From the NCBI GenBank assembly GCA_020723805.1, contig DYID01000020.1, forward strand, positions 1 through 64,000: 64,000 nt of DNA, given 5' to 3'. How positions within the stretch are numbered: position 1 is the first letter of the stretch; every line of letters starts with the position of its first letter. The notes under the pieces were generated by a model. It made no database searches and had not been told where the DNA came from. It saw only the letters and a list, made by a program, of their open reading frames with translations. The stretch is from Anaerolinea sp. (GTDB lineage: Bacteria; Chloroflexota; Anaerolineae; Anaerolineales; Villigracilaceae). This document shows positions 20,101 through 28,006 of this stretch, one piece after another. A program made the translations under genes and the position numbers.

Positions 20101-21542
20101 GTGAACGGCGCGGCTTCAAACTCAAAATCGGCGAAGGGCTGGCGGGCTGGGTGGTGGCAAACCGCGAGCCGGTGCTGGTGGGCGACCTGTTGAAAGACCC
20201 CCGCTGGGTGACCAATCCCTCCTCCTCGCGCGAACATCGCAGCGCCATCGTTGTCCCGCTGATGGTGGGGGAGGATGTCATCGGCGTGCTGATGGTCTTC
20301 CACCGCAAAGCCAATTTCTTCAGCCCCGAACGGTTGAACATGGTCAAAGCCATCGCCGGGCAGGTTTCGGTGGCAATCAACAACGCCCACCTCTACGAAC
20401 TCATCCGCGATCAGGCGGAACGCCTGGGCTCCATGCTCCGACGCGAGCAGGAGGAAGCCAGCCGCTCGCAAGCCATCCTCGAAGCCGTGGCAGACGGCGT
20501 GCTGGTGACCGGCCCCGACAACCGCATCACCTTCCTCAACAATTCCGCCGAAAAAATCCTCGAACTCGAAGCGGAACGCGTGGTCGGACAGCCGCTGGAT
20601 GTGTTCGCCGGTCTGTTCGGCAAGGCGGCTGGCGCGTGGATGCAGACCATCCGCACCTGGTCCGAATCGCCCTCCAAATATCAAAAGGGCGAGACCTACG
20701 CCGAACAGCTCGATCTGCAAAACGGACGCATCATCCTCGTTCACCTTGCTCCGGTCATCTTCCAGCATGACTTTTTGGGAACCGTCTCCATCTTCCGCGA
20801 CATCACTCACGAAGTCGAAGTGGACCGCCTCAAGTCCGAATTCGTGGCGACAGTCAGCCATGAACTTCGCACCCCCATGACATCCATCCGCGGCTACACC
20901 GACGTGCTGCTCATGGGCGCGGCGGGCGCTTTGAACGAGAACCAGGTTCACTTCCTGAACATCATCAAGAGCAACACCGAACGCCTGAACATTCTGGTGA
21001 ACGACCTGCTCGACATTTCCCGCATCGAATCGGGACGTGTGACCCTCTCTCCGCAGGCGCTCGACCTGCGCGAACTGGCGGAAGATGTCATCGAAGACGT
21101 GTTGCGCCGTTCCCAAGAGGAGAACAAACCGATGGCGCTCTCCCTCGATGCGCCCAAAAAACTGCCCCTCGTCTATGGCGATATGGAGCGCGTGCGTCAG
21201 GTGTTGAGCAATCTCGTTTTCAATTCCTACCACTACACGCCGGAAAACGGCACCATCACGGTGCACATCCATCCCCTGAACGGCGAGAACCAGGTGCAGG
21301 TGGATGTGGAAGACAACGGCGTGGGCATCCCGCGCGAAGACCAGGAGCGCATCTTCGAACGGTTCTACCGCGGCGAACATCCCCTCGTTCTGGCAACCCC
21401 CGGAACGGGGCTGGGACTCTCCATCGTGAAACAAATCGTGGAGATGCACAAGGGACGCATTTGGATGAAAAGCAGCGGCGTCCCCGGCGAAGGCAGCGTG
21501 TTTTCCTTCACCCTGCCGCTCTACGAAAAAAATGAGGCGTGA
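14109..21542 (+). CDS. giant sensor histidine kinase with about 11 tandem GAF domains, PAS, HisKA, HATPase_c
   Basis: 2477 aa; repeated GAF-like blocks; 'ATVSHELRTPMTSIRGY', 'VEDNGVGIPREDQERIFERFYRGE', 'GTGLGLSIVKQIVEMHKG'. Confidence 0.92.
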   Translation: MFDGLGLGHYLILLALAFLLPVLAVVAFRRAFRKPSLPPQTDPSLSSPDSSQKLNEAILLIQPGGRVEYLNELAREWFGLRPEEPPDLELLARRVRPSEEFFRLCASPSRKRLSIGGQLVEAASYPLPGVHAQTLVAMQAVEFSKNLQEAGAHSSILRLLTDFSRSLSASLALEDVLHAVLLNISQLLSPDILELKLEDPETKQLTPFILDPIGRAGVQRAPFSQFNGFTAYLLQQNKPVLLTDTTTPSLPPQLQVENSPIRSYLGLPLLADQQRIGTLELGRFTPAALRQEDLDLIQLMASQIAFSIRNAILHQTEQKRAAELSGLASLAQAVSVSRDYKDILRRLIQSVAPLLPFDILGFLLYDPGKGTLEAQSPFQGLPPQIVDMYRASVPPNSPVEKFILEKKTIVASNAAADPHWRELGLHTLAQAASLRESVLAPMVADDHLVGYLQVSNRKGGFAEFSEAEIRLIETIARQAAGILETALTTEQTRQRALRSDALRRIASLAASNATIDEILRFSVQELARLFQGDLAAIFLRDEERGELTLHKESVFGAKPEEINTLSRLHVDASQYRFTVSGSQKPFLSGRLSADRRILAAYLPLVTTLQVESAVVVPLVVRDRSLGELMLGSRKAEFFNEYDLQIISTAAGQLASALEDASRATLTDETLRRRVEQLTAIARVSRELSAASDLRSLLDVIHSESLRITRAKCGTILLFDENASTDPLPVSLTVGCPFPETLSALEKHAFHSGEPQLIENTAQTPYAVSHEGVKALLVVPILSQGRTVGLIHLHSDKPGAFDASSLEVVQTLAAQAAVAVVNVRRYQEQVRQAELLRRRAGAAARLSESGSLDFEQPLEQTLRQIAVNISEATAFRAVLISVLEPQSGMLRRVTGVGFPPEIMAEFMARKQPFSSLKQLLKPQFRISRSYFIPADQSPIVPADIHLVTLQSQERQQNSPNAWDPDDTLVTVLEDNEGKPIGIISVDAPRDGLRPDRAAIEALELFAAQASLAIIGHTRITELRNQVDALKAGLERQQRLLANTQNDLPVLLRKDLDQTIAIQNLDQRAQRVRAGLAITESVSRQLDASSALQALARETLTQLGMSAALVAEASPEGPRLTHILGNIPRATNPEALFGQRNPLRATLQSGEAILIAALDENVEWRDTPLLTALRAKSVICLPLRIDKRTVAAMMAVSPEPMPAFTSEDLQVYHQIARQTSVILQNISLLSETRRRLQEVNLLLDFSRQLRGLDADHIVKALLESARKALNTAHAGVVLIWNEHTAQLIPKAVAGYADNEAMKKIAYRSGESLPGQVFETNRPLRVDEVQFTRDYTFTTEGQLLYRQATGGRLPVSSLLIPIQSGDQRVGVVVLDNFNTPAAFHEEDETLLLSLAQQVGLSLQNVHLVQATQERAAQLEALTAAATNLTSSLKSTELMETLLDQLGPVIPFDTATLWIREKDRLTVAAARGFPDTERRLGLTIAAEDSALFKEMIRTGQGISVGDVRQDPRFPPLEAPRLSWLGLPLVSKKEVIGVLALEKWQAYFYTREHIQVGTTFASQAAVALENARLFEESLSRASELDQRSKRLALLNRFSSSLGFLLDEDKILQLTANEIQDAANAARVSVVVFERGKAVWKFSNPKPTRKLPQTLPDAPIFQRLRESLGVFTTDSVKSEADLAPLAGFLGENTKSLLILPLASSSNLRALIFVQQNEAMRFSHAELELALTLTNQASIALENARLYQSTLSTAERFAILNQSSYQVGASLDPEQIYVAVHRAAQRLMPVESFVISLLDEETNEIEGVYLVDGDKRAPVARIPRDQGLSGRVISTAQPLLIHGAAAVDELGGVPYGRPETPQSILAVPMLLGGRALGMLSAQSYQPNVYTEDDLQILSTLANQAMVAIQNGRLLNETRRLAQELEQRVVERTAELEREKQNTETLLRILTEVSSSLDLDRALNRTLALLNDAIGAEQGTIMLRDAEDNMLHYRAGYGYLSSMMSGERRGFKLKIGEGLAGWVVANREPVLVGDLLKDPRWVTNPSSSREHRSAIVVPLMVGEDVIGVLMVFHRKANFFSPERLNMVKAIAGQVSVAINNAHLYELIRDQAERLGSMLRREQEEASRSQAILEAVADGVLVTGPDNRITFLNNSAEKILELEAERVVGQPLDVFAGLFGKAAGAWMQTIRTWSESPSKYQKGETYAEQLDLQNGRIILVHLAPVIFQHDFLGTVSIFRDITHEVEVDRLKSEFVATVSHELRTPMTSIRGYTDVLLMGAAGALNENQVHFLNIIKSNTERLNILVNDLLDISRIESGRVTLSPQALDLRELAEDVIEDVLRRSQEENKPMALSLDAPKKLPLVYGDMERVRQVLSNLVFNSYHYTPENGTITVHIHPLNGENQVQVDVEDNGVGIPREDQERIFERFYRGEHPLVLATPGTGLGLSIVKQIVEMHKGRIWMKSSGVPGEGSVFSFTLPLYEKNEA

Positions 21543-21917
21543 ATGGCAAAGATACTGATTGCAGAAGACGAACGCGATATTCGAGACCTGATTGCTTTTA
21601 CCCTGCGTTTTGCCGGGTACGAAGTCTTCGCCGCCACCAACGGGGAGGAGGCGGTGGCGATGGCTCCCAAAGTCAACCCCGACCTGATTCTGATGGACGT
21701 GCGCATGCCGCGCATGACCGGCTACGAGGCTTGCCGCATCATGAAACAGACCCCCAGCCTGAAAGACATCCCGGTGGTCTTCCTCTCCGCCAAAGGACAG
21801 GAAAGCGAAATCAAACAAGGCATGGACGCGGGCGCGGAAGAATACCTGCTCAAACCCTTCGCTCCCGACCAGTTGACCGCACGCGTCAAAGCCATTCTTG
21901 CCAAATTCGGAAAGTGA
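21543..21917 (+). CDS. single-domain response regulator
   Basis: 'KILIAEDERDIRDL...LILMDVRMPRMTGYE...FLSAKGQ...LKPF'. Confidence 0.92.
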   Translation: MAKILIAEDERDIRDLIAFTLRFAGYEVFAATNGEEAVAMAPKVNPDLILMDVRMPRMTGYEACRIMKQTPSLKDIPVVFLSAKGQESEIKQGMDAGAEEYLLKPFAPDQLTARVKAILAKFGK

Positions 21918-21920
21918 CCT

Positions 21921-22703
21921 TTGAGCGCTGTTCTTCTCGATAACTCCATTGTGCATTACGAAGTGCTGGGACGCGGACGCCCGGTCATCTTCCTGCACGG
22001 CTGGGTCGGTTCATGGAAGTACTGGATCGCCTCCATGCAGGTCGCTTCGACCTCCTACCGCGCCTACGCCCTCGACCTGTGGGGTTTCGGCGACACCGCG
22101 CACAACGAACTGAAATATTCCCTCGACGAACAAGCCCGACTGCTCGAAGCCTTCCTCAACGAACTGGGCATCGGCAAAATCGCCCTCGTCGGTCACGGGC
22201 TTGGAGCGCTGGTCGGCATGAAATTTGCCTCCCGTTCCCGCCAGAGCGTGGACCGCATCATGGCGGTCAACTGCCCGCTTACCTACGATGCGGTTCATGC
22301 GCGGCTGAAGACCACCCCCCCGCAAGAACTCTCCGACTGGCTCTCGAACCGCACCCCCGAAGCCTCTGCCGCCCTCTCCGACGCCCCCAAAGCCGACCCC
22401 AAAGCCATTGCCGCCTCTGTGGCTGCCTTCCAGGCGGATAACCTGTTCGGGGCATTCCGCGAGTTGGACATCCCCTGCCTGCTGGTCTATGGCGAAAAAG
22501 ACCCCGCCATCACCGTTCCCCCCTACGAATCCGCCACCTCCACCTTTACCCATCAAATTGTGCTGGACGGCTTGGGACACTTCCCCATGCTCGAAGAGAC
22601 CGCCAAATTCAACCGCCTGCTCACCGACTTCCTCGCCCTGCCCTCGGGCATCAGCCCCAGCGAACTGCAAATGAAGGACGAATGGAAGCGCCGCGTCCGC
22701 TGA
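21921..22703 (+). CDS. alpha/beta hydrolase (TTG start)
   Basis: 'VIFLHGWVGSWKYW', 'IALVGHGLGALVGMKFA'. Confidence 0.85.
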   Translation: MSAVLLDNSIVHYEVLGRGRPVIFLHGWVGSWKYWIASMQVASTSYRAYALDLWGFGDTAHNELKYSLDEQARLLEAFLNELGIGKIALVGHGLGALVGMKFASRSRQSVDRIMAVNCPLTYDAVHARLKTTPPQELSDWLSNRTPEASAALSDAPKADPKAIAASVAAFQADNLFGAFRELDIPCLLVYGEKDPAITVPPYESATSTFTHQIVLDGLGHFPMLEETAKFNRLLTDFLALPSGISPSELQMKDEWKRRVR

Positions 22704-22779
22704 TGATGTAACGCAAGTCCTGGGCTTGCGTTTTTGCATTGACAAAACCGTCCCATCGTCATATAACTGCCTCACAACC

Positions 22780-22869
22780 AAACGGGGAGCCCCGCCGCAC
22801 GGGGCTGAGAGGAGCGTGAAGCGCTCGACCCGCATCACCTGATCCAGATCATACTGGCGGAGGGAACAT
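22780..22869 (+). ncRNA. TPP riboswitch (THI element)
   Basis: 'GGGGAGCCCCGCCGCACGGGGCTGAGAGGAGC...GACCCGCATCACCTGATCCAGATCATACTGGCGGAGGGAA'. Confidence 0.95.
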
Positions 22870-22884
22870 ACTTCATCCACCACC

Positions 22885-22909
22885 ATCCTCCGCCCTTGGA
22901 GGATTTTTT
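22885..22909 (+). terminator. riboswitch expression-platform terminator
   Basis: ATCCTCC-gccctt-GGAGGAT followed by T run. Confidence 0.75.
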
Positions 22910-22954
22910 GTGCCGCAAGATTTATCTTGCGAACACCTGCCAGTGACCGCAACC

Positions 22955-23596
22955 ATGAACCGCATCGTCATCTTCGCCAACGGCGAACTGCCCGACCTCG
23001 ATAAAGCCCGCGCCCTGCTTCGGGACGGGGATTACATCATCTGCGCTGACGGCGGCACCCGCCACGCCTCTGCCCTGGACCTCAAGCCTGCCCTCGTCAT
23101 CGGAGACCTCGACTCCGCCGAAAGCGCCTTCCTCCAAACCCTGCAAGCCGAGGGCGTTCCCATCGAACTCTTCCCGCGCGACAAAGACGAAACCGACCTC
23201 GAACTCGCCATCCACAAAGCCATCGAACTCGACCCGCCGGAAATCCTTATCCTCGCCGCCCTCGGCGGTCGCATGGACCAGACCCTCGCCAACATCGCCC
23301 TGCTCAGTGACGTTCGACTTTCGACGTTCGACATTCGACTCGATGACGGCGTGGAAGAACTCTTCTTTTGCCGCACCCGGTCTCAGGTCAAAGGACGAAG
23401 CGGCGATACCGTCTCCCTCCTCCCTTGGGGTGGAGCGGTCACGGGCGTCCGCACCGAAAATCTCAAATGGCAGTTGAGCGGCGAAACCCTCTACCCCGAA
23501 AAAACGCGCGGCATCAGCAACGAAATGACGAGCAGTACGGCAACCGTTGAAATCCAATCGGGACTCCTCCTCATCCTCCACCGCCGCGCCTCCTAA
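22955..23596 (+). CDS. thiN: thiamine pyrophosphokinase
   Basis: 'ICADGGTRHA', 'VIGDLDSAES', 'FPRDKDETDLELAIHKA', 'LGGRMDQTLANI'; downstream of TPP riboswitch. Confidence 0.92.
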   Translation: MNRIVIFANGELPDLDKARALLRDGDYIICADGGTRHASALDLKPALVIGDLDSAESAFLQTLQAEGVPIELFPRDKDETDLELAIHKAIELDPPEILILAALGGRMDQTLANIALLSDVRLSTFDIRLDDGVEELFFCRTRSQVKGRSGDTVSLLPWGGAVTGVRTENLKWQLSGETLYPEKTRGISNEMTSSTATVEIQSGLLLILHRRAS

Positions 23597-23649
23597 TTAC
23601 CAATTACCAATTACCAATTACCGCTCACCAATCGCAAATCGCAAATCGA
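23594..23649. repeat. 7-bp-period tandem array (CAATTAC / AAATCGC units)
   Basis: 8 consecutive 7-mers; first unit contains the thiN stop codon. Confidence 0.9.
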
Positions 23650-23650
23650 A

Positions 23651-24748
23651 ATGAGGTTCCCCATGAAAAAACTCACTCTCCTCCTCACCACTTTCCTCAC
23701 TTCGGCTGTGCTCAGTGCAAGCCTTCTTCTTTCCTCCTGCGCCCCTCAGGCAACGGAACCCCCTCAACCTGCCTCCCCTCAAACCCTCACCGTCATGACC
23801 CACGACTCATTCTCCGTCAGCGAAGAAGTGGTGGCGGCATTTGAAACGGCAAACAACGCCAAGGTTACCTTCCTCCAAAGCGGCGACGCCGGCTCCATGC
23901 TCAACAAAGCCATCCTCGCCAAAGAAGCCCCGCTTGCCGACGTGCTTTTCGGCGTGGACAACACCTTCCTCTCCCGCGCCCTCGAAGCGGAAATTTTTGA
24001 ACCCTACGCCTCGCCCGCACTGGCGAACATCCCCGCCGCCTTCCAACTTGACCCCTCCAACCGCGCCCTGCCTGTGGATTACGGCGACGTGTGCATCAAC
24101 TACGACAAGAAATATTTTTCCGAACATGCCCTCGCCGTACCGCAATCGCTCGAAGACCTGACCAAACCCGAATACGCCAATTTGCTCGTCGTCGAAAACC
24201 CCGCCACCTCCTCCACCGGGCTTGCCTTCCTGCTTGCCACCGTTGCTCACTTTGGCGAGGACGGCTACCTCGACTACTGGCGTGACCTCAAAGCCAACGG
24301 CGTCGTGGTGGTGGACGGCTGGGAGACCGCCTACTACACCAACTTCAGCGCCTCCTCCGGGCGCGGACCTCAGCCGATGGTTGTCTCCTATGGGACATCC
24401 CCTGCCGCAGAAGTCATCTACGCCGACCCGCCTGTGGACGACGCCCCCACCGCCTCCATTCTTGGACCTGATACCTGCTTCCGCCAAATCGAATTTGTCG
24501 GCATCCTCAAAGGGACTCAAAACCGCGCCCTCGCCGAAAAATTCGTGGACTTCATGCTCGGCAAACAATTTCAGGAAGACGTGCCTCTGCAAATGTTCGT
24601 CTATCCCGTCAACCCGAACGCTGTCCTGCCTGATGCATTCGTCAAATATGCCCAGGCGCCTTCGCAGACCGCCGCCCTCTCCCCCGAAGACATCGCCGCC
24701 CACCGCGACCGCTGGATTCAAGAGTGGACCGATGCGGTGATGAAATAA
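23651..24748 (+). CDS. thiB: thiamine ABC transporter substrate-binding lipoprotein
   Basis: lipobox 'LLLSSCAP'; ThiB-like 'VMTHDSFSVSEEVVAAFE'; start may be Met at 23663. Confidence 0.88.
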   Translation: MRFPMKKLTLLLTTFLTSAVLSASLLLSSCAPQATEPPQPASPQTLTVMTHDSFSVSEEVVAAFETANNAKVTFLQSGDAGSMLNKAILAKEAPLADVLFGVDNTFLSRALEAEIFEPYASPALANIPAAFQLDPSNRALPVDYGDVCINYDKKYFSEHALAVPQSLEDLTKPEYANLLVVENPATSSTGLAFLLATVAHFGEDGYLDYWRDLKANGVVVVDGWETAYYTNFSASSGRGPQPMVVSYGTSPAAEVIYADPPVDDAPTASILGPDTCFRQIEFVGILKGTQNRALAEKFVDFMLGKQFQEDVPLQMFVYPVNPNAVLPDAFVKYAQAPSQTAALSPEDIAAHRDRWIQEWTDAVMK

Positions 24749-24751
24749 ATT

Positions 24752-26461
24752 ATGGAAACAGGTAAACACGTATACAAGGAAACAGGTAAACTTGGAAAAC
24801 AATCCCTGTCTACCCGTTTACGTGTTTACCTGTCTTCTGTGACCCTCTGGCTGCTCCCCCTCACCTTCCTCGTCGTCTTTTTCTTCTTTCCACTTTCCCG
24901 CATCCTCGCCCTCACCTTCTCCCCCGAAGTCATCACGTCTCAAAATTTACAAGTTACCACTCACGCACTGCGTTTTACTTTTTACCAAGCCTTCCTCTCC
25001 ACCCTTCTCACCCTTTTCCTCGGACTGCCCTCCGCCTACCTCTTCGCCCGTTTCGACTTTCGCGGCAAACCCCTGCTGCGCGCCATCACCGCCGTCCCCT
25101 TCATGCTCCCGACCGTTGTCGTTGCCGCCGCCTTCAACTCCCTCCTCGGTCCCCGCGGACTGCTCAATACACTAATTACCAATTACCAGTTACCAACTTT
25201 CACTCCCTCTCCTTTTGCCCTCATCCTCCTCGCCCACGTCTTCTACAACACCACCATCGTCATCCGCATCGTCGGCGCCGCCCTCTCCAACCTCGACCCC
25301 AAACTCGAGCAGACCGCCCGTTCCCTCGGCGCGGACTCCCTCCGCGTCTGGACGAACGTCACCCTGCCTCTTCTCCGCTCGTCCATCCTCGCCGCCTCAC
25401 TCCTCGTCTTCCTCTTCGACTTCACCTCCTTCGGCGTGATCCTGCTTCTTGGCGGCTCTCAATACGCCACCCTCGAAGTGGAAATCTACCTGCAAGCCGT
25501 CAAACTCCTCAACCTTCCGCTTGCGGCGTTCCTCTCCGTCATTCAACTCCTCTGCACGCTCACATTTTCCATTCTCTACTCGCACTTCATAACTCGCAAC
25601 TCATATCCATTAACCCCTCGCTCCGTTACCGCCAAGCCCCGCACCCTCCGGCAAAAACTCTTTGTCTTCTCTCTCATCCTTTTACTTTCTACTTTCTACT
25701 TTCTACCCCTCGCCTCCCTCCCCGCCCGCTCCCTCCTCCGCCTCGAAGCCAACCGCGGACAACGCGCCGAAGTCCAATATGGCTTTACCACCGACTATTA
25801 CACTGAACTCTTCATCAACCGCCGCGGCTCGGTCTTCTATGTCCCGCCCATTCGCGCGGCGTTCAACTCCCTCGCCTACGCCTCTGCGACAGTTGTTCTT
25901 TCCCTCCTCCTTGGCTTCCCCGCTGCCTTTGCCCTCGCCAAATCCACCCGCCTCGAAAAAATCCTCGACCCGCTCATCATGCTCCCGCTCGGCTCGTCTG
26001 CCGTCATGCTGGGGCTGGGATTCATCATCGCGTATGGCAAATGGCTCACCTCGCCGCTGCTCGTCCCGTTCGCGCATACGCTCGTCGCGCTCCCCTTCGT
26101 CATCCGCACACTGCAGCCCGCTATTGCCTCCATCCCCCAGCGCCTGCGGGATGCCGCCTCTACCCTCGGCGCCTCGCCCTTCGAAGTTTGGAAAAACATA
26201 GATCTGCCCATCCTTCGCCGCGCCGCGCTTGCCGCCGCCACCTTTGCCTTCACCGTCTCGCTCGGCGAATTTGGCGCCACCCTCCTCATCGCACGTCCTG
26301 AATATCCCACCATCCCTGTCGCCATCGAACGCTTCCTCTCCCAGCCCGGCGGACTCAACTACGGTCAAGCCATGGCGATGGCAACCCTCCTCATGCTTCT
26401 CACGACAATCAGCATTCTCCTCATCGAAAAATTCCGCCTCCCCAATACGGGAGACTTTTAG
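24752..26461 (+). CDS. thiP: thiamine ABC transporter permease
   Basis: two-module permease; position in operon; EAA-like loops. Confidence 0.85.
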   Translation: METGKHVYKETGKLGKQSLSTRLRVYLSSVTLWLLPLTFLVVFFFFPLSRILALTFSPEVITSQNLQVTTHALRFTFYQAFLSTLLTLFLGLPSAYLFARFDFRGKPLLRAITAVPFMLPTVVVAAAFNSLLGPRGLLNTLITNYQLPTFTPSPFALILLAHVFYNTTIVIRIVGAALSNLDPKLEQTARSLGADSLRVWTNVTLPLLRSSILAASLLVFLFDFTSFGVILLLGGSQYATLEVEIYLQAVKLLNLPLAAFLSVIQLLCTLTFSILYSHFITRNSYPLTPRSVTAKPRTLRQKLFVFSLILLLSTFYFLPLASLPARSLLRLEANRGQRAEVQYGFTTDYYTELFINRRGSVFYVPPIRAAFNSLAYASATVVLSLLLGFPAAFALAKSTRLEKILDPLIMLPLGSSAVMLGLGFIIAYGKWLTSPLLVPFAHTLVALPFVIRTLQPAIASIPQRLRDAASTLGASPFEVWKNIDLPILRRAALAAATFAFTVSLGEFGATLLIARPEYPTIPVAIERFLSQPGGLNYGQAMAMATLLMLLTTISILLIEKFRLPNTGDF

Positions 26462-26469
26462 CAGCGTAC

Positions 26470-26489
26470 TGCACGCTCTCTAGCGTGCA
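26470..26489. repeat. palindrome TGCACGCT-ctct-AGCGTGCA between thiP and thiQ
   Basis: perfect 8-bp inverted repeat. Confidence 0.8.
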
Positions 26490-26500
26490 AAAGGAAATCC

Positions 26501-27511
26501 ATGCTCGAACTTCGCCACATCTACAAAACCTATGAGGGCAAACCGCTCCTCACCGACATCTCCTTCACCGTCCACTCCGGCGAGACGATCTGCCTGCTGG
26601 GCGCATCGGGGAGCGGCAAATCCACGCTTTTGCGGATGATTGCTGGATTGGAGACTCCCGACTCGGGCAGCATCCTCTTCAACGGCATGGACCTCGCCTC
26701 CACCCCGCCTCATCTTCGGGACTTTGGCTTGGTCTTTCAGGACTACGCGCTTTTTCCTCACCTCAACGTCAACGAGAATGTCGCCTTCGGATTGCGGATG
26801 CGCCGCCTGCCGCCGGACGAAATCAGGGAGCGTGTAGCCAAGTCTCTGAAAATAGTGAACCTGGGAGAGTTTGGTGAGCGGCGGGTCACCGACCTTTCGG
26901 GCGGCGAGCAGCAACGTGTGGCGTTAGCCCGCGCCCTTGCCATTCGTCCCCGCCTGATTATGTTCGATGAGCCCCTCGGCGCACTCGACCGTTTCCTGCG
27001 TGAAGACCTGCTCGGCGAACTGCGGAAGATTCTGCACAAGACCCAAATCCCCGCCATTTATGTGACCCACGACCAGGAGGAAGCCTTCACCATCGCAGAC
27101 CGTGTACTCATTCTTCACGAGGGACGCATCTTCCGCGAGGGGACGCCGGACGATGTGTGGGCGAATCCGCAGTCGGCGTATGTGGCGAGGTTTCTTGGGT
27201 TGGGAAATGTCCTCGAAGGGAGGATCAAAGAAAAGACGAAAGGGCAAAGATGGAAAGTGGAAAGCGATGCCGGTATCTTGCACGTCGAATGCGGGCATAA
27301 ACATCAGGAGGGAGAAAAAGTCCATTTGCTGGCGCGCCCGTTCGAGGTCCGGGATGAAGCGAATGTCATTTCAGGTACAGCCGCAGATGTGATCTTCCAG
27401 CAGGATCGGTATAAAGTCACGTTCGAGGACGGTCTGTTCGTCTATCTGGATGCGCCGCCGAAGATGGGGGAAAAACTTGCCGTGCGGGTTAAGGTAGAAT
27501 GTCTCGCATGA
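26501..27511 (+). CDS. thiQ: thiamine ABC transporter ATP-binding protein
   Basis: Walker A 'GASGSGKST', signature 'LSGGEQQRVALARAL', 'LIMFDEPLGALD'. Confidence 0.88.
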   Translation: MLELRHIYKTYEGKPLLTDISFTVHSGETICLLGASGSGKSTLLRMIAGLETPDSGSILFNGMDLASTPPHLRDFGLVFQDYALFPHLNVNENVAFGLRMRRLPPDEIRERVAKSLKIVNLGEFGERRVTDLSGGEQQRVALARALAIRPRLIMFDEPLGALDRFLREDLLGELRKILHKTQIPAIYVTHDQEEAFTIADRVLILHEGRIFREGTPDDVWANPQSAYVARFLGLGNVLEGRIKEKTKGQRWKVESDAGILHVECGHKHQEGEKVHLLARPFEVRDEANVISGTAADVIFQQDRYKVTFEDGLFVYLDAPPKMGEKLAVRVKVECLA

Positions 27512-27963
27512 ATGTCACTGTGCTGAAAAAGAATCTCGCCGGCGAAGTGATCTGGAAGTACGAGGGCGTGGTGCTGCATCGTGATGAGACTTCCGTCACG
27601 ATTGAGGCGCTGTTCGACCGCGACGACCTCCCTTTCATGGATACCACTCTGAAAAAGGGCGACCGCTTTGTCGAGTTCTATTATTCCGACCGCTGGTACA
27701 ACATCTTCGAGATTTATGACCGTGACAACGGGCGGGTCAAAGGCTGGTATTGCAATGTGGGCATGCCTGCCGTGATCGAAGATGGGATTGTTTCCTATGT
27801 TGACCTTGCCCTCGATTTGTGGGTTTCGGCAGACGGGAAGCAAACCGTTTTGGACGAAGATGAATTTTCAGAATTGGTATTGGATGAGGAAGTGAGGGTT
27901 CGCGCTCGAAAAGGACTGGATGAATTGAAGGAATATTTTGCGTCAAAAAATCCTCCGCGGTGA
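27508..27963 (+). CDS. DUF402 domain protein
   Basis: 'WYNIFEIYDRDNGRVKGWYCNVGMPAVIEDGIVSYVDLALDLWV'. Confidence 0.85.
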   Translation: MNVTVLKKNLAGEVIWKYEGVVLHRDETSVTIEALFDRDDLPFMDTTLKKGDRFVEFYYSDRWYNIFEIYDRDNGRVKGWYCNVGMPAVIEDGIVSYVDLALDLWVSADGKQTVLDEDEFSELVLDEEVRVRARKGLDELKEYFASKNPPR

Positions 27964-27978
27964 TGACGGAGGATTTTT
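27947..27978. terminator. rho-independent terminator
   Basis: ATCCTCCG-cggtgatga-CGGAGGAT followed by TTTT. Confidence 0.8.
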
Positions 27979-28006
27979 ATGCCCGCGAGTGGCGTGTGCG
28001 ATGAAT

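Noticed and set aside
19209-21998. 929-aa minus-strand ORF
   Set aside because: Antisense shadow of the giant histidine kinase; His/Val/Gly-rich composition with no recognisable domain, expected from GC-rich codon bias.
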